64,000 bases of DNA from Pseudomonas oryzihabitans (lineage in GTDB: Bacteria; Pseudomonadota; Gammaproteobacteria; Pseudomonadales; Pseudomonadaceae). Position 1 is the stretch's first letter; every line of letters begins with the position of its first letter. The stretch spans positions 434,001-498,000 of the forward strand of contig NZ_CP021645.1 of the NCBI RefSeq assembly GCF_006384975.1, given 5' to 3'. The notes under the pieces were generated by a model. It worked only from the letters and a program-made list of their open reading frames with translations, made no database searches and was not told where the DNA came from. This document shows positions 34,999 to 42,945 of this stretch, piece by piece. Made by a program: the position numbers and the translations under genes.

Positions 34999-35934
34999 AT
35001 GGAGCGGCCGTCTTTCCGCCTCGCCTTTCTCAATCCACGTTACTGGCCGCTCTGGCTGGGGCTGGGCCTGCTCTGGCTGCTGGTGCAACTACCCTATGGT
35101 GTGCTGCTGCGTATCGCCGAGGGCCTCGGCTGGGTGTTCTATCAAGTGGCTGGTCAGCGCCGAGCCATTGCCCGTCGCAACCTCGAACTGTGTTTTCCCC
35201 AATTGGACGAGCGGGCTCGTGAGCTCCTGCTCAGGCGCAATTTCGCCAGCAGTGCCATGGCACTGCTGGAAATGGCCATGAGCTGGTGGTGGCCGCGCCA
35301 GCGGCTTGCCCGGCTGGCGCACATCGAAGGCTTGGAGCACCTGCAGGCCGCCCGGCGCGACGGGCAGGGCGTGATTCTCATGGCGCTGCATTTCACTACC
35401 CTGGAAATCGGCGCCGCGCTGCTCGGCCAGCGGCACACCATCGATGGCATGTACCGCCAGCACAAGAATCCGGTCTTCGATTTCATCCAGCGCCAGGGAC
35501 GCGAGCGGCACAACCAGGATGCCACCGCCATCGAACGCGAGGATGTGCGCGCCATGCTCAAGGTGCTGCGCGCCGGACGGGCCATCTGGTACGCGCCGGA
35601 TCAGGACTACGGCGCCAAGCAGAGTCTGTTCGTTCCGCTGTTCGGTATTCCGGCCGCGACGGTGACCGCGACGACCAAGTTCGCCCGGCTGGGACGGGCA
35701 CGGGTATTGCCCTTCACCCAGGAGCGCCTGGCCGATGGCTCCGGCTACCGGCTAATCATTCATCCGCCGTTGGCCGATTTCCCCGGCGAAAGCGAGGAGG
35801 CCGACTGCCGGCGTATCAATCAATGGGTGGAGCACTGCGTCAGCGAGTTGCCGGAGCAATACCTCTGGGCACATCGTCGCTTCAAGACGCGGCCGCCGGG
35901 AGAGCCCAAGCTGTATCCGGAGAAGAAGCGCTAG
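34999..35934 (+). CDS. Lipid A biosynthesis lauroyl acyltransferase (LpxL/HtrB family)
   Basis: 311 residues. A single N-terminal membrane helix (residues about 15-35) anchors it to the inner membrane. The HX4E acyltransferase motif is HFTTLE at about residue 132, followed by GMYRQHKNPVFD, the YAPDQDYG motif and VFVPLFGIPA. These define the LpxL/LpxM/HtrB family, which adds a secondary acyl chain to lipid A. Pseudomonas has more than one paralogue, so the exact acyl chain is not assigned. ATG 34999 has CAGGAG 7-12 nt upstream. The stop is directly followed by the patatin start. Confidence 0.9.
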   Translation: MERPSFRLAFLNPRYWPLWLGLGLLWLLVQLPYGVLLRIAEGLGWVFYQVAGQRRAIARRNLELCFPQLDERARELLLRRNFASSAMALLEMAMSWWWPRQRLARLAHIEGLEHLQAARRDGQGVILMALHFTTLEIGAALLGQRHTIDGMYRQHKNPVFDFIQRQGRERHNQDATAIEREDVRAMLKVLRAGRAIWYAPDQDYGAKQSLFVPLFGIPAATVTATTKFARLGRARVLPFTQERLADGSGYRLIIHPPLADFPGESEEADCRRINQWVEHCVSELPEQYLWAHRRFKTRPPGEPKLYPEKKR

Positions 35935-37071
35935 ATGAGCGAATCGCCCGAGCAGCGTACCGGACTCATCCTGGCGGGCGGTGGCGCCCGGGCGGCCTAT
36001 CAGGTCGGGGTACTGCAAGCCGTGGCAGCGACTCTGGGCCAGCGGGCGGACAATCCCTTTCCCATCCTGGTCGGGACCTCGGCGGGCGCGCTCAATGCGG
36101 CGGTGCTCGCCTGTGGTGCTATGGATTTCAGCCGTGCGGTCGAGCGACTGGCGGCGGTGTGGTCTGGTCTCGAAACCGGGATGATCTATCGCAGCGACTG
36201 GCTCGGCGCGACCCGTCAAGCCGGTCGTTTCGGCTTGCAGACGCTGTTCGGCGCCTGGCGCCAGGAGCCGCTGGCACTGCTGGACAACGCTCCGCTTAGG
36301 GCGCTGCTGACCCGCGAGTTGGACTTCTCCGGTATCACCGCCGCGTTGCGCGCCCGTGCGCTGCGGGCGGTGGCGGTCACGGCCTTCGGTTATGCCTCCG
36401 GCCAGGCGATGACCTTCTATCAAAGCCATGGCGTACTCGACCCCTGGTTTCGCCATCGGCGGGTTGGCGTGCCAGCACGGCTGGCGGTCGACCACCTGAT
36501 GGCCAGCACGGCCATTCCGCTGTTCTTCCCGCCGGTAAAGGTGGAGCGGGAGTTTCTCGGCGACGGCTCGGTGCGGCAGACGGCGCCCATCAGCCCAGCG
36601 CTGCACCTGGGGGCGGATCGTGTGTTGGTGATAGGGCTGGGTGCCCCAGGGGGCAATGAACATGCCTTGCTGGGGCGACCGCCCAGCGTCGCCCAGATCG
36701 GCGGTCATCTGCTCAACAGCACCTTCGTCGATGCGCTGGACAGCGATACCGAAACACTACGGCGGCTCAATCTGCTGAGCGCCGCCCTGCCGGCGGGCGA
36801 TCCGGTCAACGGTAGGCTGTGTCGCCCGGTCGAGATGCTGGTCATCTCGCCGAGCCAGCCGCTGGCGGACATAGCTACAAGGCACCGCAAGCGCTTGCCG
36901 CCAGCTCTGCGGCAATTGTTGCGGGGCGTCGGCGTCAACCGACCTTCGGGTAGTGCCCTGCTCAGCTATCTGCTGTTCGAGTCCGCGTATTGCCAGGAGC
37001 TAATGGCCCTTGGGCGAGCCGATGCGCAACTCCGGCTGGCGGAGTTGCGCACCTTTCTCAGGTTGTCCTGA
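35935..37071 (+). CDS. Patatin-like phospholipase
   Basis: 378 residues. The patatin motifs are complete: the oxyanion loop LAGGGARAAYQVG, the nucleophile GTSAG and the catalytic Asp in LGDGSVRQT (DGS instead of the usual DGG). The ATAIPLFFPP-like block (MASTAIPLFFPPVK) is the conserved helix after the Asp partner. The first codon follows the acyltransferase stop with no gap, indicating coupled expression and possibly joint lipid remodelling (inference). No signal peptide, so it is cytoplasmic or injected by another route. Confidence 0.9.
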   Translation: MSESPEQRTGLILAGGGARAAYQVGVLQAVAATLGQRADNPFPILVGTSAGALNAAVLACGAMDFSRAVERLAAVWSGLETGMIYRSDWLGATRQAGRFGLQTLFGAWRQEPLALLDNAPLRALLTRELDFSGITAALRARALRAVAVTAFGYASGQAMTFYQSHGVLDPWFRHRRVGVPARLAVDHLMASTAIPLFFPPVKVEREFLGDGSVRQTAPISPALHLGADRVLVIGLGAPGGNEHALLGRPPSVAQIGGHLLNSTFVDALDSDTETLRRLNLLSAALPAGDPVNGRLCRPVEMLVISPSQPLADIATRHRKRLPPALRQLLRGVGVNRPSGSALLSYLLFESAYCQELMALGRADAQLRLAELRTFLRLS

Positions 37072-37092
37072 GATCTCAAGGTGTCTTGAGGT

Positions 37093-37911
37093 TCATTCGG
37101 CGATCTGCAACTCGCGCGCCTTGGTATAGAAGTAACGCAGCTTCTCGTACTCGAAAGGCGAGTCGAATTGGCCGTAGCGGAACGGATTCACGTACCTGAG
37201 GTTGACGGCGCGCAGCAGGATGATCTCCGGATGGCGACCGCTTTCCTGGCTGACGTTGAGGAAGTTGATCTGGCTCTCGGCGGTGAAGTCGAAGGCCAGG
37301 CCCGTGGTGTCGCGCAGGTTGGACGGACCGAGCACCGGCAGCATCAGGTAGGGACCGGCGCCGACACCATAGAAGCCGAGGGTTTCGCCGAAATCCTCGG
37401 GCTGCCGCATCAGACCCATGCGGGTAGCCGGGTCCCACAGGCCGAAGACGCCGAGGGTGGTGTTGATCAGCAGGCGGCCGGAGGTGTCCAGGGCGCGTCG
37501 GCCCTTGAACTGCAGCAGGCTGTTGACCAGGTTGGTCACGTCGCCCAGGTTGGCGAAGAAGTTGCTCACGCCGGAGCGGACGAAGCCCGGGGTGATGTAG
37601 CGATAGCCGTTGACTACCGGCAACAGGACCCATTGGTCCAGCCGGTAGTTGAAGTGATAGACGCGCCGGTTCCAGGGCTCCAGCGGGTCGTAGACGTCCA
37701 GTGCCTCGAGAGAGGCGCGCTCGAATTCGCGCTGATCGAGACCTGGGTTGTACTTCAGCGTCGACAGCGGATTGGTGAAGCCATCCGCGCCTACCGGGGC
37801 CGGCGGCATGGTGGTGGAGGATTGGGTCAGCGAGGAAGACGCGGCGTTCGGCTCGGCAGCGAAGGCAGAGGCACTGGCCAGCAGCAGCAGGGCGAGAAGG
37901 GATCTAACCAC
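37093..37911 (-). CDS. mlaA: MlaA/VacJ-family outer-membrane lipid transport protein
   Basis: 272 residues from GTG 37911. The signal peptide MVRSLLALLLLASASAFA is followed by AEP; no lipobox cysteine is present, which is unusual because MlaA is normally a lipoprotein. The body matches VacJ: DVYDPLEPWNRRVYHFNYRL, GFVRSGVSNFFANLGDVTNL, LLINTTLGVFGLWD, GFYGVGAGPYLMLPVLGPS and the closing REPFEYEK-like DSPFEYEKLRYFY. It removes misplaced phospholipids from the outer leaflet. The start overlaps the upstream hydrolase stop by 8 bp. An ATG at 37941 exists but would place residues before the signal peptide. Confidence 0.88.
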   Translation of the reverse strand: MVRSLLALLLLASASAFAAEPNAASSSLTQSSTTMPPAPVGADGFTNPLSTLKYNPGLDQREFERASLEALDVYDPLEPWNRRVYHFNYRLDQWVLLPVVNGYRYITPGFVRSGVSNFFANLGDVTNLVNSLLQFKGRRALDTSGRLLINTTLGVFGLWDPATRMGLMRQPEDFGETLGFYGVGAGPYLMLPVLGPSNLRDTTGLAFDFTAESQINFLNVSQESGRHPEIILLRAVNLRYVNPFRYGQFDSPFEYEKLRYFYTKARELQIAE

Positions 37912-39211
37912 GGGCGAAGAACTCCAGCATGGCGTTCGCATTGACGCGGTAGTTGATGTTGCCGCAGTGACCGCCGTAGGGGTAGACGGTCAGGCGGTCA
38001 CCGAAGGTCTTGCGCAGGAAACCGAGGTCGCCGGGGCCGAGGATGATGTCGTCGGCGTTGTGCATGACACCGATCTTCTTGCTGGTGCGTAGGTAGTCTT
38101 CCAGGGCGGGCAGGCTGGACTGGTAGGCCAGTTGGCTGACCGCATGGCCCTTGAAGGCCTTCTGCCAGAAGGGCAAGACCTGCTCGGTCATGTAGCAGTC
38201 GAAGTCGCACTGCAGTGAGCGGGCCAGGAAGGGCGTCAGGCTGGTGCCTTCGGTGATGGGGTAGTTCGGGGGAGTGATCAGGCCGCGACGGTTGATCAGA
38301 TCCGCGGTGAAGGAGATATCGGCTGCCGAGAAGCGGAAGACCGAGCCGATCAGCATGGCCATCTCCTCGTTGCTCAGACGCTCCGGGGAGTCCTGGAGAT
38401 CCTGGACCACGGCATCATTGAAATCGACATAGCCCTTCTCGCGGAAGTAGCGCGTCAGCTTGGCCAGGATCAGCTCGTAGAAGGTGCGGGTGTTGGTCAC
38501 TCCCTTCACTTCGGTCTGTACCAGGCGGTCGAGGTTACGCACCGAGGTCAGCAGGTTGACCGGCGGATTGACCATCAGCACCCGCTTGAAGTTGAAGCTG
38601 CGCATGCTTTCGTCGAGCTGGGCGACGAAGGCGGCATCCAGGCCGCCGAGGCTGTAACCGGTGAGGAAGTATTCGGTCACCGGCAGCTTGGGATGCTGGG
38701 CGCGGATCGCCTGCATGGCCCGGTAGAGATCCTCGGCGTCCTGCGGCGTGTAGCCCGGAGTGGCGGTACGCGAAGCGGAGGCCATGAAGTCCCAGCTGGT
38801 CGGCGAGGACACCTGCACCACATGGTAACCGGCGGAGTAGTAGAGCCGCTTGAGGTAGTCCACCGTACTGGCGGCGTAATTGGCTCCGGTACCGGCGATG
38901 ATGAAGATCAGCGGCGCCGGGTGCGACTGGCGGGCCAGGATGTAATGGAATTTCTTCACCGGCCAGAAGTTGTCCGGCAACTGGTACTGACGCTCGGGGC
39001 GCAGATTGATGGTGTATTCGTCCTGGTCGATGCTGCTGTTCTTGGGCAGCTCCGGACGCAGGGCTTCGGGCGTGGTGGTGATGGTCGCTTCGAAGGGATT
39101 GATCAGCGGATAGCCGTAGGTGGCGGCATCCACGTCCGCCGCCTGGGCGACGCCGAGCAAACCAGGTAAGAGCGCGCCCAGCAGGGCGACGACGCGCAAC
39201 GGATGACGCAT
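37904..39211 (-). CDS. Exported alpha/beta-hydrolase-fold protein, conserved in Pseudomonas
   Basis: 435 residues. A signal peptide ends at VAQAA (residue 24-26). An alpha/beta hydrolase triad is visible: the nucleophile elbow GYSLGG (Ser about 172), Asp in HNADDIILG and His in YGGHCGN. Such proteins are sometimes annotated as serine/threonine kinases, which I consider wrong here: no kinase motifs exist. Its stop overlaps the mlaA start by 8 bp, so the two are translationally coupled. A role in lipid handling at the outer membrane is inferred from that coupling. Confidence 0.75.
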   Translation of the reverse strand: MRHPLRVVALLGALLPGLLGVAQAADVDAATYGYPLINPFEATITTTPEALRPELPKNSSIDQDEYTINLRPERQYQLPDNFWPVKKFHYILARQSHPAPLIFIIAGTGANYAASTVDYLKRLYYSAGYHVVQVSSPTSWDFMASASRTATPGYTPQDAEDLYRAMQAIRAQHPKLPVTEYFLTGYSLGGLDAAFVAQLDESMRSFNFKRVLMVNPPVNLLTSVRNLDRLVQTEVKGVTNTRTFYELILAKLTRYFREKGYVDFNDAVVQDLQDSPERLSNEEMAMLIGSVFRFSAADISFTADLINRRGLITPPNYPITEGTSLTPFLARSLQCDFDCYMTEQVLPFWQKAFKGHAVSQLAYQSSLPALEDYLRTSKKIGVMHNADDIILGPGDLGFLRKTFGDRLTVYPYGGHCGNINYRVNANAMLEFFARG

Positions 39212-39332
39212 GGACAGAGTCCTTTCAGGGGGCTGAGAGCGTTAGTAAGACAACGGCCCTTGGATAGGTTGCATCGACAGCCGCCGCTTTTTGCGAGGCG
39301 TCGATTACAGAGGGCTCCGTGCTTGCCGTCAA

Positions 39333-39370
39333 GCGACAGTCGTTGTCGCGATAAGTGCGGTTGCTGTCGC
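39333..39370. promoter_or_regulatory. Possible operator cluster upstream of betX
   Basis: Three TGTCGC/GCGACA boxes: 39333-39338, 39344-39349 and 39365-39370. The first two form an inverted repeat with a 5-bp spacer. They lie 104-141 bp before the betX start codon. An activator such as GbdR could act here, but I did not match its known consensus. Confidence 0.3.
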
Positions 39371-39473
39371 TAAGGGTTCGCTGCACGTCGCGGGGATGGC
39401 AGTGCCGATCTTTCGGAATCCGAATGATTGGGGTAGGGCATTCGCCCGAATTCCACTGCGAGAGGACTGCTGC

Positions 39474-40328
39474 ATGAGCATGGTGAAGAAACTGTTAGGG
39501 ATTGGACTCGGTGTCGCGCTCACCACGGCCATGGGTATTGCCCAGGCGGCGGCCAAGCCCGAGATCACCATCGGTTATGTCGATGGCTGGGCGGACAGCG
39601 TGGCTACCACGTTCACCGCGGCTACCGTGATTCGTGAAAAGCTGGGCTATGAGGTCAAGCTGATGCCGGTCGCGGCCGGTATCATGTGGCAGGGCGTTGC
39701 CCGCGGCAAACTGGACGCCATGCTGTCCGCCTGGCTACCGGTCACCCATGGCGCCTATTACGACAAGATGAAGGACCAGGTGGTCGATCTGGGCGTCAAT
39801 ACCCCCGACGCCAAGATCGGCCTGATCGTGCCCGAATACGTCAAGATCAACAGCATCGCCGATCTGGAAGCCCAGAAAGCCGAGTTCGGTGGTCGGATTA
39901 TCGGTATCGATGCCGGCGCTGGGGTCATGCTCAAGGCCGACCAGGCAATCAAGGACTACGGTCTGGACTACAAGCTGGTTGCCAGCTCGGGTAGCGGCAT
40001 GATCGCCGAGCTGACCCGTGCCGAGAAAGACCAGAAGCCGGTCGTGGTCACCGGCTGGATACCGCATTGGATGTTCGCCAAGTGGAAGCTCAAGTTCCTT
40101 GAAGATCCCAAGGGTGTCTTCGGTGGTTCCGAGCATGTGGATACCGTCGCCAACCCTGCCCTGGAAGCCAAGGCCAAGCCGGTCTGGGACTTCCTGAAGA
40201 AGTTCGCCTGGAAGCCGGGTCAGGTCAACGAGGTGATGCTGGCGATCGAAGAAGGCCAGACGCCTGAAGCCGCCGCCAAGGCCTGGGTCGCTGCCCACCC
40301 GGAAGAGGTCAAGTCCTGGGTGCAGTAA
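39474..40328 (+). CDS. betX: Orphan glycine-betaine-type ABC substrate-binding protein (BetX-like)
   Basis: 284 residues. A signal peptide ends AMGIAQAA. The OpuAC fold is clear: EITIGYVDGWADSVATTFTA, MPVAAGIMWQGVARGKLDAM, SAWLPVTHGAYYD, GIDAGAGVMLK and VVVTGWIPHWMFAKWKL. Trp residues in several of these loops fit the quaternary-ammonium aromatic cage. No permease or ATPase lies nearby, matching orphan SBPs in Pseudomonas (BetX, CaiX) that use the Cbc core transporter. The order next to the mlaA/hydrolase pair matches PAO1 from memory. Start ATG 39474 has GAGAGG upstream. A nested terminator follows. Confidence 0.82.
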   Translation: MSMVKKLLGIGLGVALTTAMGIAQAAAKPEITIGYVDGWADSVATTFTAATVIREKLGYEVKLMPVAAGIMWQGVARGKLDAMLSAWLPVTHGAYYDKMKDQVVDLGVNTPDAKIGLIVPEYVKINSIADLEAQKAEFGGRIIGIDAGAGVMLKADQAIKDYGLDYKLVASSGSGMIAELTRAEKDQKPVVVTGWIPHWMFAKWKLKFLEDPKGVFGGSEHVDTVANPALEAKAKPVWDFLKKFAWKPGQVNEVMLAIEEGQTPEAAAKAWVAAHPEEVKSWVQ

Positions 40329-40341
40329 GGACCAAGGTAAT

Positions 40342-40501
40342 AAAAAACGGGCCCTCGGGCTAATGCCGATCAGTTAAGGAAAAACGCCGCGTTCTTGCGA
40401 AGAGAACGCGGCGTTTTTTGTGGCTTCCAGGGTGGTCAGAACCATTGGATGGACTGCAATCGGGGCTTAACTGACTGGCATTAGCCCTTGGGCCCGTTTT
40501 T
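40342..40501. terminator. Outer inverted repeat of a nested bidirectional terminator
   Basis: Left arm 40342-40378 (AAAAAACGGGCCCTCGGGC onward to TTAAG) pairs with right arm 40466-40501 (CTTAACTG onward to GGGCCCGTTTTT), with four mismatches. Runs of A and T at the outer ends make it a terminator in both directions, for betX rightward and folD leftward. A second complete terminator sits inside. Confidence 0.75.
40380..40419. terminator. Inner bidirectional terminator hairpin
   Basis: A 16-bp perfect stem (AAAAACGCCGCGTTCT with its complement), 7-nt loop, flanked by A- and T-runs. It lies wholly within the loop of the 40342-40501 inverted repeat. Confidence 0.9.
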
Positions 40502-40504
40502 GCG

Positions 40505-41359
40505 TCAGCTGTGCAACTGCTCGGCAGCGTACAGCGTGTTTTCCAGCAGGCAGGCGCGTGTCATGGGACCAACGCCGCCGGGCACTGGTGTGATCCAGCT
40601 GGCTCGTTCGCGGGCGCTCTCGTATTCCACGTCTCCTACCAGGCGACCGTCGGCTTGGCGGTTGATGCCCACGTCAATGACGATGGCGCCTGGCTTGATC
40701 CATTCGCCTTTGACCAGGTCCGGCTTGCCAACCGCGACCACTACCAGGTCGGCCTGGCGCACGTGATGCTCAAGCGAGCGGGTGAAGCGGTGGGTGACCG
40801 TCGCCGTGCAGCCCGCCAGCAACAGTTCCAAGGCCATCGGGCGTCCGACGATATTGGAGGCGCCGACGACGACGGCGTCCAGGCCATAGAGATCGACACC
40901 GGTGCTGTGCAGCAGGGTCATGATGCCCTTGGGCGTGCAGGGGCGCAGCAGGGGATTGCGTTGCGCCAGGCGACCCAGGTTGTAGGGATGGAAACCATCC
41001 ACGTCCTTGTCGGTGCGGATGCGTTCGAGCAGCTGGGTGGCATCCAGGTGCGCGGGGAGCGGCAATTGCAGCAGGATGCCATCGACGCTCGAGTCTTCGT
41101 TAAGGCGATCGATCAGGGCTTCCAGCTCGTCCTGGCTCGTGGTGGCCGGCAGGTCATGGGCATAGGAGTCGAAGCCGACCTCCTCACAGTCCTTGCGCTT
41201 GTGCGCCACATATACCCGTGAAGCGGGATCGTCGCCGACCAGGATGACGGCGAGGCCGGGGGCGCGCAGTCCGGCGCTACGACGTTGGGAGACTCGCTGG
41301 GCAATATCCTGGCGCAGGCGGGCGGCAATGGATTTGCCATCGATCAGTTGAGCGGTCAT
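40505..41359 (-). CDS. folD: Bifunctional methylenetetrahydrofolate dehydrogenase/cyclohydrolase FolD
   Basis: 284 residues. The catalytic Lys lies in [14 protein letters not shown], with [14 protein letters not shown] and the NADP-binding [17 protein letters not shown]. The C-terminal [16 protein letters not shown] is conserved. It interconverts 5,10-methylene- and 10-formyl-THF in one-carbon metabolism. It reads away from the tRNA operon, as I recall for PAO1 folD (PA1796), but there the betX neighbourhood is elsewhere, so the junction on its 3' side is a rearrangement. Confidence 0.96.
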   Translation of the reverse strand: MTAQLIDGKSIAARLRQDIAQRVSQRRSAGLRAPGLAVILVGDDPASRVYVAHKRKDCEEVGFDSYAHDLPATTSQDELEALIDRLNEDSSVDGILLQLPLPAHLDATQLLERIRTDKDVDGFHPYNLGRLAQRNPLLRPCTPKGIMTLLHSTGVDLYGLDAVVVGASNIVGRPMALELLLAGCTATVTHRFTRSLEHHVRQADLVVVAVGKPDLVKGEWIKPGAIVIDVGINRQADGRLVGDVEYESARERASWITPVPGGVGPMTRACLLENTLYAAEQLHS

Positions 41360-41459
41360 GGGCGGTTTCTGGTGGTGACAGGAAAAAGGTCGCGTATTTT
41401 CGCACGGACGGGCCTGCTGGCAACAGCGACCGCTCAGCGAGGCCTAACTCATTCTTCTG

Positions 41460-41509
41460 CTTAAAATTTTTTAAGAAATTTGTTGACGGGCAGTCGGGAG
41501 CTTTATAAC
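41460..41509 (+). promoter_or_regulatory. Strong tRNA-operon promoter with UP-like element
   Basis: -35 TTGACG (41483-41488) and -10 TATAAC (41504-41509) are 15 bp apart. Upstream is an A/T block, CTTAAAATTTTTTAAG (41460-41475), itself a perfect palindrome. After the -10 comes a GC-rich discriminator (ATGCGCCCCGC), typical of stringently controlled stable-RNA promoters. Confidence 0.75.
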
Positions 41510-41607
41510 ATGCGCCCCGCTTGCCGAGCACAGCCCAAGTCACTGACGAAGGGCAAAGCCAGAGGCTTCACACCAAAGAAGTCTCGGCAAGGGCAGCTGC
41601 CGAACAG

Positions 41608-41684
41608 GCGCCCGTAGCTCAGCTGGATAGAGCATCCGCCTTCTAAGCGGATGGTCGCAGGTTCGAGTCCTGCCGGGCGCGCCA
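41608..41684 (+). tRNA. tRNA-Arg (anticodon TCT)
   Basis: 77 nt. Acceptor GCGCCCG pairs with CGGGCGC, discriminator G, encoded CCA. The anticodon arm CCGCC-TTCTAAG-CGG carries TCT, and the T arm is GCAGGTTCGAGTCCTGC. First of three tRNAs in one transcript. Confidence 0.97.
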
Positions 41685-41719
41685 TTGGCGGTTCGGCGAC
41701 GGCAAGCATGAAAGATATG

Positions 41720-41795
41720 GTGGGCGTAGCTCAGTTGGTAGAGCACAGGATTGTGGCTCCTGGTGTCGTGGGTTCGATTCCCATCGTCCACCCCA
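41720..41795 (+). tRNA. tRNA-His (anticodon GTG)
   Basis: 76 nt plus G at position -1 (41719), the expected His identity element opposite discriminator C. Acceptor GTGGGCG pairs with CGTCCAC. The anticodon loop ATTGTGG carries GTG; the T arm is GTGGGTTCGATTCCCAT. CCA is encoded. Confidence 0.97.
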
Positions 41796-41846
41796 TATTC
41801 TGCGAACGCCAGACCTCGTGTCTGGCGTTCGTATTTCAAGCGTCTC

Positions 41847-41931
41847 GCGGACGTGGTGGAATTGGTAGACACACCAGATTTAGGTTCTGGCGCCGCAAGG
41901 TGTGAGAGTTCGAGTCTCTCCGTCCGCACCA
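41847..41931 (+). tRNA. tRNA-Leu (anticodon TAG)
   Basis: 85 nt with a long variable arm, as expected of a class II tRNA. Acceptor GCGGACG pairs with CGTCCGC, discriminator A, encoded CCA. Anticodon loop TTTAGGT carries TAG. Last tRNA of the operon; a terminator follows after 17 bp. Confidence 0.97.
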
Positions 41932-41948
41932 ATTAAGCTGCACAGTAG

Positions 41949-41975
41949 AAAAAACCGGCCAAGTGCCGGTTTTTT
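41949..41975 (+). terminator. Intrinsic terminator of the tRNA operon
   Basis: AAAAAACCGGC-CAAGT-GCCGGTTTTTT: an 11-bp stem closed by A/T runs, 18 bp after the tRNA-Leu CCA. Symmetric, so it also terminates leftward transcription. Confidence 0.92.
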
Positions 41976-42052
41976 CGTTTCTGCGATCCGCGCGCTTCAT
42001 TGACTCGGACCCTCTGGCTGAAGCGAGTGCTCGGACGTTTGTCGTGCGAACA

Positions 42053-42256
42053 CTACAGCCAGTAGCGAAGTGGAAAAAGCGGGATGACACCCAGAACGGT
42101 GAAGCAGACCGACAGGCCGAGCAGCAGCGAGGTGAAAGCGCGTTCCGCACCGCTTAGATTGGACGGCTTTTCGATAGGTGTGTCTGCGTCGATACCGGAA
42201 GCTGATGCCGCCTCCGGCTCGAACAGCGTGATAGATCGGGTCAGTTGAGTTCGCAT
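42053..42256 (-). CDS. Small single-helix membrane protein, unknown
   Basis: 67 residues from ATG 42256 with TTGAGG 8-13 nt upstream. Residues 1-40 are polar (SITLFEPEAASASGIDADTP); the C-terminal part holds one hydrophobic stretch, AFTSLLLGLSVCFTVLGVIP. There is no signal-peptide-like N-terminus, so a cytoplasmic N-terminus with a C-terminal anchor is likely. No family recognised. It is isolated between the tRNA terminator and another small gene on the same strand. Overlapping frames of similar size exist on both strands, so coding status rests mainly on the ribosome site and the hydrophobic segment. Confidence 0.45.
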   Translation of the reverse strand: MRTQLTRSITLFEPEAASASGIDADTPIEKPSNLSGAERAFTSLLLGLSVCFTVLGVIPLFPLRYWL

Positions 42257-42364
42257 GGACGTACCTCAACATAGGCACTGATGGATGTTCGACTGATAGT
42301 CGTAGACCGCAGTCGAGCTTTTCGCGCAGTCGCCCTCTCCGGTATAGCTCTCAATAGCGCTTTG

Positions 42365-42523
42365 TCAAACGTGTGCCCGCGTTTCGCCTGGTTGATCATG
42401 CTCAATTCGAGTGATCATTTCGATCAGCAGGAACAGGGCGCCACCTAGTATTTCGCTGTTGATCAGTACCAGGCTCATCAAGGCGCCAGCCACCAACTGA
42501 GCGATGTCGTCGTCCGTTTTCAT
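42365..42523 (-). CDS. Small membrane protein (52 aa), unknown
   Basis: 52 residues from ATG 42523, with a good ribosome site (GGGAGG) 5-10 nt upstream. The centre is strongly hydrophobic (LVAGALMSLVLINSEILGGA then LFLLIEM) and ends in a polar tail. It could form one long or two short membrane helices. A longer frame from TTG 42685 exists but its upstream residues are Arg/Pro noise. No family recognised. It lies 108 bp upstream of the 67-residue gene on the same strand. Confidence 0.5.
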   Translation of the reverse strand: MKTDDDIAQLVAGALMSLVLINSEILGGALFLLIEMITRIEHDQPGETRAHV

Positions 42524-42945
42524 GCCGACCTCCCAGAAGTGGAGGTCCAGCACTACTGATCGGGGGTTGCAGCGATACGACAGCTGCTGTCCGAGCCGTC
42601 CGGGGGCGCCAATTGGTTGGGCCCAGATCACCGAAGTGTCTGTTCTTCGCCGAGGTGTCCGGCTGCACAGGGGGCGCAATCGCAATACCCATGAACGCGG
42701 CGCTGATTCTTTCCCGCCTGACCGAATACCGCTATGCCTTTGTCGCGTAAAAGGTGCGCTGCGAGTTTCCCTGCCTAGGCCTCGTTCCAGGCACCTTTGT
42801 AGCGAGGACGTAGGCTCGGGCGCCTCAATCTCAGAGATCGGTTGAGAAAATATTGTACGACCTCACTGAAAAAACACGGTTGCGCAGGGTCTCAGGTGAC
42901 TTAGGTAGTCGTTGAGGGCTATCGGTGGTAAGGAAGAAAGGTTAA
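42524..42945. other. 422-bp gap without convincing genes
   Basis: I see no supported gene here. Candidate frames are short and have no ribosome site. The last 60 bp before 42946, moderately AT-rich, should carry the promoter of the gene at 42946. Base composition is lower in GC than the neighbouring genes. Confidence 0.5.

Noticed and set aside
37904..39211. Serine/threonine kinase label often attached to such proteins
   Set aside because: No kinase glycine loop, HRD or DFG motif; instead a signal peptide and an alpha/beta hydrolase triad.
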